Of a stretch of 64,000 nt of DNA, positions 18,774 to 27,519 are shown one piece after another. Source of the stretch: Vibrio neptunius (GTDB lineage: Bacteria > Pseudomonadota > Gammaproteobacteria > Enterobacterales > Vibrionaceae). Each line of letters begins with the position of its first letter. The stretch's first letter is position 1. A model generated the notes under the pieces. That model was not told the DNA's origin. It was given only the letters and a program-made list of their open reading frames with translations, and made no database searches. A program made the position numbers and the translations under genes. The DNA lies in contig NZ_JXXU01000040.1 of NCBI RefSeq assembly GCF_000967495.1, forward strand, positions 124,001 through 188,000. The letters run 5' to 3'.

Positions 18774-19118
18774 TTATTGAGGAATTTCGTCGCCTGTAGG
18801 GGCTGGAACTTCACTCGCAGCATCGTCAGCTTTCTGGATAACTTGACCTTGAGTCGGGTCAACCCACTGAGATTCAGTTTTATGAGTTGACATGTTACCT
18901 AGCACTAAGCTGAGGATGAAAAATACTGTTGCAAAAATTGCAGTCATTCGGGTTAGGAAATTACCTGAGCCGCTTGCGCCAAACACTGTGTTTGATGCGC
19001 CTGCACCGAATGAGGCTCCCATATCTGCGCCTTTACCTTGTTGAATCAGCACTAGGCCGATTACACCAACCGCTGCCAACAGGTAAATCACAAGTAGAAC
19101 TGTAAACATGATTTCCAC
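18774..19118 (-). CDS. secG: Protein-export membrane protein SecG
   Basis: 114 aa. It is the small subunit of the SecYEG translocon in the inner membrane. Two transmembrane segments (about 2-21 and 53-72) flank the conserved loop with LIQQGKGADMGASFGAGASNTVFGASGSGNFLTR. The C-terminal tail is acidic. In E. coli and, as I recall, V. cholerae, glmM is directly upstream; here glmM is about 17 kb away and secG has its own promoter-like sequence. Confidence 0.96.
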   Translation of the reverse strand: MEIMFTVLLVIYLLAAVGVIGLVLIQQGKGADMGASFGAGASNTVFGASGSGNFLTRMTAIFATVFFILSLVLGNMSTHKTESQWVDPTQGQVIQKADDAASEVPAPTGDEIPQ

Positions 19119-19224
19119 CTATGTTCCAAATTGTTGAGCCAGCGCCGCTCGAAAACTTATTTTTGATGTTTTTGAACAAGGCTAGCGACCTCCTTATCGA
19201 AGGCCGAGCAATACTAGCGAAACG

Positions 19225-19253
19225 TTATTACGCTGACAAGTAGAATTTTTCAA
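19225..19253 (-). promoter_or_regulatory. Probable sigma-70 promoter of secG and the tRNA genes
   Basis: On the minus strand TTGAAA (19253-19248) and TAATAA (19230-19225) are separated by exactly 17 bases. It lies 107 bases upstream of the secG ATG, where glmM would be in other species. Confidence 0.55.
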
Positions 19254-19332
19254 AAAAAGACGACTTAGAGGCTAAGCGGTCAAAAAAAGGACAAAAGTCT
19301 TACTTTTCTCTACCTTCGCGTATGCACTCTAC

Positions 19333-19836
19333 CTAAAACGCTGAAAACTCTGGGCTGTATTCAATTAGACCACTTCGATTAGTAAACTCACCTTCTGCAA
19401 GCGCTATTACTTGGAATGAACCAATTGGCACTTCCCATTGACAATTGAAACCATACTTTTCACTCGCTTCAAAACCAAAGCGCGAATAATACTCTGGTTG
19501 ACCTAATACTACGCAAGCTGGATAACCAAATTCCTTCAGAGATTCGAAAGCCTCTTTAACTAGCTCTGCCGCTACTCCTTGGCGTCGATAACTTTCTTTT
19601 ACAGCCAAAGGAGCCAACCCTTGCCAATTCAAGTCTTCATTATTTAGTGTGACCGGACTGAACATAACATGCCCAACAACCTCACCATCATCATTACAGG
19701 CAACCAATGATAAGGTTCTACGTCCATTTTCTCTTAGCTTCATAACTAAAGCTGCTTCAGCTTTTGTTTCAAAAGTAGACTTAAGTAGTCTGTCGACCGC
19801 AAGAATATCAGCCGGAGCTTCAGTTCGAATTAGCAT
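19333..19836 (-). CDS. yhbS: GNAT-family N-acetyltransferase YhbS
   Basis: 167 aa, the same length as E. coli YhbS, with MLIRxExPxDxxxID at the start and the acetyl-CoA-binding motif A in LAVKESYRRQGVAAELV (about residues 77-93). LGQPEYYSRFGFE is also typical. The substrate is unknown; E. coli work has proposed roles linked to RNA regulation. The gene overlaps the 3' end of ubiT by 17 bases, so the two are surely one transcript, as yhbT-yhbS in E. coli. Confidence 0.9.
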   Translation of the reverse strand: MLIRTEAPADILAVDRLLKSTFETKAEAALVMKLRENGRRTLSLVACNDDGEVVGHVMFSPVTLNNEDLNWQGLAPLAVKESYRRQGVAAELVKEAFESLKEFGYPACVVLGQPEYYSRFGFEASEKYGFNCQWEVPIGSFQVIALAEGEFTNRSGLIEYSPEFSAF

Positions 19837-20347
19837 TAATCACCTCACTTTGTGCAATAGGCGATTGTAACCCTTTCTGCACAAAATCGGCTAGTTGATT
19901 TAATAGAGTTTGCAATGGTTTCGGCAACTGCTCGAAATCAATACTATCCATTAAGTTTTTAATCTCTAACCCCAGCTCTGTATCCCCTTCTATAGACAAG
20001 CGGCGCTGAAAGAATAATGTATCAGGATCTTCTTTTCTTCCTGCTATCAATACTAGATCATTGAGATTACCGCGAAACGCTATATCTTCCTCGACTTGAG
20101 CATTTGCCACAATCAGCTTGTCTTTCTGATAGCTCAAACACCAACTGAGATGCATATCCTTTATCTCTATTTTCAACCACTTATCTTGGATAAACTCAAA
20201 ATCACCGTCTTCGAGCGACTCTTTAAATACCATCTTCAATCCATTCAACAAGGCTTTTTTTTGTACAGATTCTGGTAATAACTGGACTGGAGATCTCAAA
20301 ATTGATGCGGCATTTTCAACTAGCTGAGTACGAATCTTGTTAATCAC
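19820..20347 (-). CDS. ubiT: UbiT, SCP2-domain ubiquinone accessory factor
   Basis: 175 aa. In E. coli UbiT (YhbT) is an SCP2/sterol-carrier lipid-binding protein needed for ubiquinone synthesis without oxygen, with UbiU and UbiV. The SCP2-like core here runs about residues 35-140 (DGDFEFIQDKWLKIEIKD, LVLIAGRKEDPDTLFFQRRL, DTELGLEIKNLMD). The start is a GTG at 20347 with only a weak SD. A promoter with an FNR-like box lies just upstream. ubiU-ubiV are divergent but separated from it by a GGDEF-EAL gene. Confidence 0.9.
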   Translation of the reverse strand: MINKIRTQLVENAASILRSPVQLLPESVQKKALLNGLKMVFKESLEDGDFEFIQDKWLKIEIKDMHLSWCLSYQKDKLIVANAQVEEDIAFRGNLNDLVLIAGRKEDPDTLFFQRRLSIEGDTELGLEIKNLMDSIDFEQLPKPLQTLLNQLADFVQKGLQSPIAQSEVINANSN

Positions 20348-20381
20348 GAGCGTTATCCGTTACTTTGTAAATAGGAAACTC

Positions 20382-20423
20382 ATCATAATGGATGATGATG
20401 GAGCGATTCCTGTTGTGTATCAA
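20382..20423 (-). promoter_or_regulatory. Candidate FNR-dependent promoter of ubiT
   Basis: On the minus strand TTGAT-ACAC-AACAG (20423-20410) matches 8 of 10 bases of the FNR consensus TTGATnnnnATCAA. A -10 like TATGAT (20387-20382) predicts a start at 20375, which puts the box centre at exactly -41.5, the class II FNR position. Confidence 0.5.
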
Positions 20424-20544
20424 AAATGAGTCTGATACCGCTAACCCTTTAATCTAGCGGCAATCACAGTTATAGTTATTGGTATCGCTTCTATTCACAA
20501 CTCTGTGACTCGTATTGCTCTTTGGAGAGTCGGTAATACCTTTG

Positions 20545-22584
20545 ATGCTTTCGCAACAACTACAGCATTGGTTCACGAAGATAACGGCGAACAGCCCGTT
20601 TTTTTTCGCCATTTTGGATAGCCAGCATAACTATGCCATGGTTAATGGTCGCTATTGCGATATAGCAGGTCTATCCAATCGAGAGCTGGTCGGTATGAGC
20701 GATACGCAAACCTTAGGTGAACATTTCTATCATCAGCTCAAGCCTTATTATGAGAGAGCCTTTAACGGAGAATTTCTCGAAGCAGAAATCACACTGAACG
20801 AGATTGAGCTCGAAACAAGTCTGCATTTCAGCTTAGCCCCCATCTTAATCGACAAGAAAATTGAATACGTAGCTTTTCATGCTGTCGATACATCCGAAAA
20901 ACATATTCTGGTTCGCTCTCTAGAAGAGTCGGAAAATAAGTTCTCAACACTTACTACCTTATTACCAGATGGCTTGCTCATTGTAGAAGACGATTGCATC
21001 ATTTCAGCCAACCCTGCGGCGGTACGTTTACTCGGCTTTGAAGATAACAATGATTTGTTGGGTGAAGAGCTTTCACGCTTATTTGTCGATGAGAAAACCA
21101 AAACGGTTTTCAGTAAATTGCTCAGCAGTTCACTGGCGAAAGCACCTTTAACCTGTCTGACAGGGCCAAGGTGTGGCTTTGAGCGCCGTGTTCAACTGCA
21201 CGCTGATGAGGCGATGGTGCTAGGCAGTGGTTCTCAGTTAGTGCTCATTCAAGATGCTGATGAGGCCCCCAAACATCTAAGTAACAAACCCTTAGAAGAT
21301 GCACATATTGATTCTTTAACTGGCCTTTACAATCGTTTTGGTTTTACCAAACGTCTTGAGCAGTTCATTCATAATGAAACACCACTTTTGTTGCTCTATT
21401 TAGATATTGATAATTTTAAAAACATCAATGATTCTCTAGGCCATCATATCGGTGACAAAGTGATAAAAGAAGTGTCGTCACGTCTTAAGCGTTTGTTACC
21501 ACAGCACGCAGTAGTAGGGCATTTAGGAGGCGATGAATTCGGTCTGATTATGCCTGAACCAGACAATCATCACATGGCCGAAATGCTTGCTGAACGCATC
21601 ATTTCCCTCATTAACCAGCCTTTTGATCTGCACCATTTCAGCAAACGTTTAGCGTGCTCTATTGGCAGTGTGACTTATCCAGGTGACGGCAACGACGCTC
21701 GTATTCTGCTGCAAAACGCAGATACCGCGATGTACGAAGCCAAAGACCGTGGCCGAAATCGTCTGATTAAGTTTAATGACCAGATGAACAAAGAAGCACG
21801 TATGCGTTTATGGCTAGAGATAGAGCTGCAAAAAGCCCTGCAACAAAATGGCTTGGAAGTGTGGTACCAGCCTAAGGTCAACGCCCGTGATTTCAGCATT
21901 AATGGCGCCGAAGCTCTTATCCGCTGGAAACATCCCGTGGAAGGTTACATTAGCCCAGGAGCCTTCATTCCCGTAGCTGAACGAGCAGGTTTGATTGAAC
22001 ACTTGGGTAGAGTTGTCATGCGAGAAGTATTTAGTACCGTTAAGCGTTGGAAACTTCAAAGTATTTTGCCGGGTCGAGTCGCAATCAACCTGTCGCCAGA
22101 ACAATTTGGCAATCCAAAACTGATCGATTACATGGAAAAACTCCTGCGTACTACAGAGCTTGATCCCAACTGTATCACGTTTGAACTGACCGAAAGTGCA
22201 GTGATGAGCGATAGCGAGCATACGCTGCAAATGCTCAACGCCATTAAAAAGCTTGGCTTTGCTTTGTCGATTGACGACTTTGGTACCGGCTATTCTTCGC
22301 TTTCTTATCTGGCCCGTTTCCCTATTGATGAGCTTAAAATTGATCGCGCTTTCATCAGTGACATAGATACGCTACCGAAGCAGGTAACGGTGATCGAAAA
22401 TATCATTAATCTGGGTAAATCACTTAATCTGACTGTCGTTGCAGAAGGCGTCGAAACTCAGCAACAAGCGACTCTCCTCTCTAACCTCAATTGCAATTCG
22501 ATTCAGGGATTCCATTTCTATCGCCCGCAACCAAAGCACGAGGTCGAAGAGCTGTTTGCTCAGCATCGTCGCCATAAAAACTGA
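20545..22584 (+). CDS. rocS: PAS-GGDEF-EAL protein, probable RocS
   Basis: About 679 aa from ATG 20545; a TTG at 20515 would add 10 residues. Two PAS-like domains (about 10-125 and 130-240) precede a diguanylate cyclase domain with an intact GGDEF (near 328) and a phosphodiesterase domain with intact EAL (near 455), DDFGTGYSS and a downstream KxxAEGVET-type segment. No transmembrane segment is obvious. Both active-site motifs are intact, so it could make or break c-di-GMP. By position between ubiT and ubiU I equate it, from memory, with V. cholerae RocS (VC0653), which affects motility and biofilm. The name is inferred from context; the domain call is firm. Confidence 0.85.
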   Translation: MLSQQLQHWFTKITANSPFFFAILDSQHNYAMVNGRYCDIAGLSNRELVGMSDTQTLGEHFYHQLKPYYERAFNGEFLEAEITLNEIELETSLHFSLAPILIDKKIEYVAFHAVDTSEKHILVRSLEESENKFSTLTTLLPDGLLIVEDDCIISANPAAVRLLGFEDNNDLLGEELSRLFVDEKTKTVFSKLLSSSLAKAPLTCLTGPRCGFERRVQLHADEAMVLGSGSQLVLIQDADEAPKHLSNKPLEDAHIDSLTGLYNRFGFTKRLEQFIHNETPLLLLYLDIDNFKNINDSLGHHIGDKVIKEVSSRLKRLLPQHAVVGHLGGDEFGLIMPEPDNHHMAEMLAERIISLINQPFDLHHFSKRLACSIGSVTYPGDGNDARILLQNADTAMYEAKDRGRNRLIKFNDQMNKEARMRLWLEIELQKALQQNGLEVWYQPKVNARDFSINGAEALIRWKHPVEGYISPGAFIPVAERAGLIEHLGRVVMREVFSTVKRWKLQSILPGRVAINLSPEQFGNPKLIDYMEKLLRTTELDPNCITFELTESAVMSDSEHTLQMLNAIKKLGFALSIDDFGTGYSSLSYLARFPIDELKIDRAFISDIDTLPKQVTVIENIINLGKSLNLTVVAEGVETQQQATLLSNLNCNSIQGFHFYRPQPKHEVEELFAQHRRHKN

Positions 22585-22631
22585 TCGCAACTCACTGTAA
22601 ATGAGTATTTAACTCAGAAACTTACCTAAAC

Positions 22632-22673
22632 CTGCCTTAAATCAAACTTGCCATTCATATTCCTTCATAAAAT
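22632..22673 (+). promoter_or_regulatory. Candidate FNR-dependent promoter of ubiUV
   Basis: CTGCC-TTAA-ATCAA (22632-22645) has a perfect right half-site and a poor left half-site (7 of 10 overall). TAAAAT (22668-22673) is a good -10 that predicts a start at 22680, so the box centre is again at -41.5. The predicted leader to the ubiU ATG is 32 bases. Confidence 0.4.
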
Positions 22674-22711
22674 GCGGAGCAATTTTTCGCAAAGACAGAT
22701 TGGAAGGCGCT

Positions 22712-23725
22712 ATGGAACTCCTCTGCCCTGCAGGTAACTTACCTGCTCTTAAAACAGCCATCGACTGTGGTGCTGACGCTGTATACATCGGCTTCAAAGA
22801 CGATACCAATGCGCGCCACTTCGCAGGTCTTAACTTCACTGGCAAGAAACTGGACAAAGCGGTTCAATACGTTCACGACCATAAGAAAAAAATTCACGTC
22901 GCGCTGAATACTTTCGCCCATCCTGATGGATTTGAACGCTGGACGGACGCCGTCGATCGCGCCGCCCAAAGTGGTATTAATGCATTAATCATTGCTGATA
23001 TCGCCGTACTGGATTATGCCGCCAACAAATACCCAGAGCTCGAACTGCATTTGTCGGTTCAAGCATCTGCGACCAATGTAGCAGCGATAGACTTCTATAA
23101 ACGCAATTTCAATGTTAAACGTGTGGTGCTGCCGCGTGTACTGTCTATCCATCAGGTCAAACAACTGTCACGCAATATTCCACAGGATGTCGATTTGGAA
23201 GTGTTCGCCTTCGGCAGCTTGTGCATTATGTCTGAAGGCCGCTGTTACCTTTCTTCATATATGACGGGCGAATCACCCAATACCGTTGGCGCGTGCTCAC
23301 CTGCAAAGTTTGTTCGTTGGCAGGAAACAGACAAAGGGCTGGAATCTCGGTTGAATAAAATTCTCATTGATCGCTACAGTGATGGCGAAAATGCTGGCTA
23401 CCCCACTTTGTGTAAGGGCAGATTCACGGCAGAACTGGACGAGTACACTCAGGCTTATCATGCATTGGAAGAGCCCACCAGCCTCAATACACTCTCGATG
23501 TTGCCTGATTTGTTCGCCGCGAATGTGGCTTCTGTAAAAATCGAAGGCCGTCAACGAAGCCCCGCCTATGTAGAACAGGTGACTCGTACTTGGCGTGCAG
23601 CCATTGACCACTACTTAGACAAACCTGAAACCTATCAAGTTGAAGCAGCTTGGGATGCTACTCTGGCCAACATCTCGGAAGGTACTCAGACAACTCTCGG
23701 TGCTTATCACCGTAAGTGGCAGTAA
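22712..23725 (+). CDS. ubiU: UbiU, O2-independent ubiquinone hydroxylation protein (U32 family)
   Basis: 337 aa from ATG 22712, preceded by GGAAGG. An upstream TTG at 22700 is not needed, and the E. coli protein also begins MELLCPAGNLPALK. It is a U32 peptidase-family member that forms a heterodimer with UbiV and carries a 4Fe-4S cluster. The cluster cysteines are visible in FGSLCIMSEGRC, GACSPAKF and GYPTLCKGRF. It is required for the hydroxylation steps of ubiquinone synthesis under anaerobiosis in E. coli. It ends SEGTQTTLGAYHRKWQ, as in E. coli. ubiV starts 8 bases after its stop. Confidence 0.94.
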   Translation: MELLCPAGNLPALKTAIDCGADAVYIGFKDDTNARHFAGLNFTGKKLDKAVQYVHDHKKKIHVALNTFAHPDGFERWTDAVDRAAQSGINALIIADIAVLDYAANKYPELELHLSVQASATNVAAIDFYKRNFNVKRVVLPRVLSIHQVKQLSRNIPQDVDLEVFAFGSLCIMSEGRCYLSSYMTGESPNTVGACSPAKFVRWQETDKGLESRLNKILIDRYSDGENAGYPTLCKGRFTAELDEYTQAYHALEEPTSLNTLSMLPDLFAANVASVKIEGRQRSPAYVEQVTRTWRAAIDHYLDKPETYQVEAAWDATLANISEGTQTTLGAYHRKWQ

Positions 23726-23733
23726 GGTATAGA

Positions 23734-24624
23734 ATGGAAAATACGATGAAATACGCCCTTGGCCCTCTCCTTTACTTCTGGCCTAAGCAAGATGTAGAAG
23801 AGTTTTATCTGCAAGCCGCATCGAGCGACGCCGACATCATTTATCTAGGTGAGAGTGTGTGTTCCAAACGTCGAGAAATGAAACCTGCACATTGGCTGGA
23901 TATTGCGAGAGCGCTCAGCCAATCCGGCAAACAAGTCGTGCTATCCACCATGGCATTGCTTGAAGCGCCTAGTGAAGTCAATATCATGAAGAAGTACATT
24001 GATAATGGCGAATTTGCTATCGAAGCTAACGATGTCTCTGCCATACAGTTGGCTTCTAAACAGAAGATTCCATTTGTTGTCGGCCCTGCTGTGAATGTTT
24101 ATAACGCACATACGCTGAAACTATTTGTTAAACAAGGCATGAGCCGATGGTGTATGCCAGTTGAGCTTTCCCGCGACTGGTTGGATAAAATAATGATGCA
24201 ATCTGAAGAAATAGGGATTCGTGGACAGTTCGATGTTGAAGTTTTCAGCCATGGCTATTTGCCACTCGCCTATTCTGCGCGCTGCTTCACTGCTCGCGCT
24301 GAAAATAGAGCCAAAGACGATTGTGAAACTTGCTGTATCAAATACCCAACAGGTATAAAAGTCAGCAGTCAGGAAGGTCAACAAGTGTTTAATCTCAATG
24401 GTATTCAGACTCAATCAGGCTATTGCTACAACCTGATTAACGATTTGCCAAGTATGAGAGGATTGGTCGATGTCGTTCGTCTCAGCCCACTTGGCATCGA
24501 GACCCTTTCAGAGTTAAACCATTTTCGAGCTAACGAATTCGGACAAAGTCCGATGAACATTGAAAGCCGCCAATGTAACGGTTATTGGCATCAGATCGCA
24601 GGCCTGGAAGTGAAAAACCTCTGA
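23734..24624 (+). CDS. ubiV: UbiV, O2-independent ubiquinone hydroxylation protein (U32 family)
   Basis: About 296 aa from ATG 23734 (AAGG 6 bases before it); ATG 23746 (MKYALGP) corresponds to the E. coli start and is equally plausible. The partner of UbiU, it has its own 4Fe-4S cluster: Cys in GESVCSKRR, YSARCFTAR and DCETCCIKYP. MRWCMPVELSRDWL and VFNLNGIQTQSGYCYNL are family signatures. It is coupled to ubiU and ended by a bidirectional terminator shared with lysS. Confidence 0.93.
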   Translation: MENTMKYALGPLLYFWPKQDVEEFYLQAASSDADIIYLGESVCSKRREMKPAHWLDIARALSQSGKQVVLSTMALLEAPSEVNIMKKYIDNGEFAIEANDVSAIQLASKQKIPFVVGPAVNVYNAHTLKLFVKQGMSRWCMPVELSRDWLDKIMMQSEEIGIRGQFDVEVFSHGYLPLAYSARCFTARAENRAKDDCETCCIKYPTGIKVSSQEGQQVFNLNGIQTQSGYCYNLINDLPSMRGLVDVVRLSPLGIETLSELNHFRANEFGQSPMNIESRQCNGYWHQIAGLEVKNL

Positions 24625-24636
24625 CCCTAGAGCCAT

Positions 24637-24674
24637 AAAAAAGGCCGATACCACAGAGTGATATCGGCCTTTTC
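24637..24674. terminator. Bidirectional terminator between ubiV and lysS
   Basis: AAGGCCGATA (24641-24650) and TATCGGCCTT (24662-24671), with A and T runs outside, between convergent genes. Confidence 0.85.
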
Positions 24675-24693
24675 GCTGTTTTTACACTCGCTA

Positions 24694-26211
24694 TTAAGCT
24701 TGTGGACGCATTGCTGGGAACAGAATCACGTCACGGATAGTGTGCGTGTTAGTAAACAGCATCGCTAGACGATCGATACCGATACCTTGACCTGCCGTTG
24801 GCGGTAAGCCGTGCTCAAGTGCTGTGATGTAGTCCGCATCGTAGTACATAGCTTCATCATCACCTGCATCTTTCGCATCAACCTGTGCTTTAAAGCGCGC
24901 ATCTTGGTCTTCTGCATCGTTAAGCTCTGAGAAGCCATTCGCCACTTCACGACCACCGATGAAGAACTCGAAACGGTCTGTGAAGAATGGGTTGTCATCG
25001 CTGCGACGAGCAAGAGGAGAAATATCCGCTGGGTAACCAGTGATGAACGTTGGTTGAATTAGCTGAGGTTCAGCAGTCTCACCAAAGATCTCTTCTAGAA
25101 GCTGACCACATGTCCAGAACGTTTCTACTTCCACGTGTACCGATTTTGCGATAGCAACCATCTTGTCACGATTAGTAAGGTCTTGTTCTGTGAGCGCCTG
25201 GATCTCAGCGTGCTCTGGGTTGTAGTGTTTGATTGCTTCAAACATGCTCATGCGAGCGTACTTACCACCAAACTCAACTGTTTCGTCACCGTAAGGCATA
25301 GACGTTGAACCCAGAACGTCCATCGCAACTGTGCTTAGCATCTCTTCAGTCAGATCCATTAGGTCTTTGTAGTCAGAGTACGCTTGGTAGAATTCCATCA
25401 TAGTGAACTCTGGGTTATGACGTGGCGATAGACCTTCGTTACGGAAGTTACGGTTGATCTCGAATACGCGGTCAAAACCGCCAACCACTAGACGCTTTAG
25501 GTAAAGCTCTGGAGCAACACGTAGGTACATGTCGATGTCTAGTGCGTTGTGGTGAGTGATGAATGGGCGAGCCGTTGCACCACCTGGGATAACGTGCATC
25601 ATTGGCGTTTCAACTTCTAGGTAGCCTTTTGAGCTCATGAAGTTACGGATTGCCGATACAAGCTTAGAACGGATGATGAAAGCTTCACGTGAATCTTGGT
25701 TGACGATAAGGTCAACGTAACGCTGACGGTAACGCATCTCTTGGTCAGTCAGACCGTGGAATTTCTCTGGAAGTGGACGAAGTGCTTTCGTTAGCAACTC
25801 GTACGACTCCATGTTCACATAAAGGTCGCCTTTACCTGACTTGTGAAGAGCACCTTTCACACCGATGATGTCACCGATATCTAGGCCTTGGTATTTCTCT
25901 TTCAGCTCTTTTTGAACATCTTTCGCAGCGTAAGCTTGGATACGACCAGAGGTTTCTTGAATCGCTAGGAAAGGACCACGCTTAGCCATGACACGACCAG
26001 CGATTGCCACAACATGGTTTAGCTCTTCTAGCTCTTCTTTCGTCTTTTCACCGAATTCCGCTTGAAGATCGCCAGCTAGGTGCTCACGACGGAAGTCATT
26101 TGGGTGGCCGTTTGCTTTGCAGCTCTGACGGATATGATCCAGTTTAGCGCGGCGCTCAGCAATCAGCTTATTCTCTTCTTGTACATTGTCGTTTTGAACA
26201 GCATCAGTCAT
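24694..26211 (-). CDS. lysS: Lysyl-tRNA synthetase (class II)
   Basis: 505 aa, the usual length for bacterial class II LysRS. An N-terminal OB-fold anticodon-binding domain (about 55-165) precedes the catalytic core. Motif 2 is in FEINRNFRNEGLSPRHNPEFTMMEFYQAYSD and motif 3 in GIGIDRLAMLFT near the C-terminus. It is 48 bases downstream of prfB, as in E. coli, where prfB-lysS form one operon. Confidence 0.97.
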   Translation of the reverse strand: MTDAVQNDNVQEENKLIAERRAKLDHIRQSCKANGHPNDFRREHLAGDLQAEFGEKTKEELEELNHVVAIAGRVMAKRGPFLAIQETSGRIQAYAAKDVQKELKEKYQGLDIGDIIGVKGALHKSGKGDLYVNMESYELLTKALRPLPEKFHGLTDQEMRYRQRYVDLIVNQDSREAFIIRSKLVSAIRNFMSSKGYLEVETPMMHVIPGGATARPFITHHNALDIDMYLRVAPELYLKRLVVGGFDRVFEINRNFRNEGLSPRHNPEFTMMEFYQAYSDYKDLMDLTEEMLSTVAMDVLGSTSMPYGDETVEFGGKYARMSMFEAIKHYNPEHAEIQALTEQDLTNRDKMVAIAKSVHVEVETFWTCGQLLEEIFGETAEPQLIQPTFITGYPADISPLARRSDDNPFFTDRFEFFIGGREVANGFSELNDAEDQDARFKAQVDAKDAGDDEAMYYDADYITALEHGLPPTAGQGIGIDRLAMLFTNTHTIRDVILFPAMRPQA

Positions 26212-26259
26212 TTTGATGTATCCTGTCTTTCTTTATGAAAATAGTTTTCGGTGAAAAGC

Positions 26260-27358
26260 TTACAGGCCTGATTTCAGGCTAGCTTCGATAAATTTGTCTA
26301 GGTCGCCGTCAAGAACCGCTTGAGTGTTGCGATTTTCAACGCTAGTACGCAGATCTTTGATGCGTGAGTCATCCAGTACGTATGAACGTATCTGGCTACC
26401 CCAACCGATGTCTGACTTAGCGTCTTCATTGGCTTGCTTCTCTGCATTTTGCTTTTGAATCTCTAATTCAAATAGCTTCGCACGAAGCTGTTTCATCGCC
26501 TGATCTTTGTTCTTGTGCTGAGAACGATCATTCTGACACTGAACCACAGTATTGGTTGGAACGTGCGTAATACGTACCGCCGATTCCGTGGTGTTAACGT
26601 GCTGACCACCCGCACCAGATGCACGGTATACGTCAATACGTAGATCAGAAGGGTTAATGTCGATGTCGATGTTGTCATCAATCTCTGGGTAGATAAACGC
26701 AGAAGCAAACGATGTATGACGACGGCCACTTGAATCGAATGGCGATTTACGAACCAAGCGATGAACACCTGTTTCCGTACGTAGCCAACCATAAGCGTAT
26801 TCGCCGGAGATCTTAACCGTTGCACCTTTCAGACCAGCAACTTCACCTTCAGAGACTTCGATCACTTCCGTCTTAAAGCCTTTTGCTTCAGCCCAACGTA
26901 AGTACATGCGTAGCATCATCGACGTCCAGTCCTGCGCTTCTGTACCACCAGAGCCTGACTGCAAATCGATGTAGCAGTCAGATGCATCATGGTCGCCAGA
27001 GAACATACGACGAAATTCTAGCTTTTCTAACTTAGCTTCAAGCTCAGCAAGCTCAGGTTCAATTTCATCAAAGGTTTCTTGATCTTCTTCTTCAACTGCA
27101 AGCTCTAGAAGGCCATCAACGTCCTCCACTCCTTGCTCAAGTTGGTCAATCGTTTCCACAACCGCTTCTAGCGCAGAACGTTCTTTACCTAGCGCTTGCG
27201 CACGTTCAGGCTCGTTCCACACATCCGGTTGTTCTAGTTCTGCGTTGACTTCTTCTAGACGCTCTTGTTTAGCGTCATAGTCAAAGATACCCCCTCAGGA
27301 CATTGGTGCGCTCAGACACGTCCTTAAGGCGGTTTTTAATGGGATTGATTTCAAACAT
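26260..27358 (-). CDS. prfB: Peptide chain release factor 2, with programmed +1 frameshift
   Basis: RF2 reads UAA and UGA. The first frame starts at ATG 27358 and encodes 25 residues (MFEINPIKNRLKDVS...RGYL), ending at an in-frame TGA (27283-27281). An SD-like AGGGGG (27295-27290), then TAT CTT TGA C, is the classic RF2 autoregulatory slip site; skipping one T continues for 340 codons to the stop at 26260, giving 365 aa, exactly as in E. coli. The SPF stop-codon recognition motif (KSPFDSSGRRHTS) and the catalytic GGQ (GAGGQHVNTTES) are both present. An annotation starting at 27222 would lose the N-terminus. Confidence 0.97.
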
Positions 27359-27460
27359 GTTTGCTCAACATTTATGAGTAGAATTTAACCGAAGAATTGT
27401 ACTGAAAAGTGTGACGAAGATACAGGGATTTTTTGCATGGGAGCCTGAGAATAATACAAC

Positions 27461-27497
27461 GAAAAATCCCCTGTCACACGAGGTATGACAGGGGATT
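27461..27497 (-). terminator. Terminator of brnQ
   Basis: AATCCCCTGTCA (27465-27476) and TGACAGGGGATT (27486-27497) give a perfect 12-bp stem; on the minus strand it runs into TTTTTC. Confidence 0.9.
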
Positions 27498-27519
27498 ATT
27501 ATCCATGGTTTGTTTTAGC

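Noticed and set aside
27223..27357. Frameshift as a sequencing error or pseudogene in prfB
   Set aside because: The slip site, the length and the upstream 25 codons match the well-known programmed frameshift.
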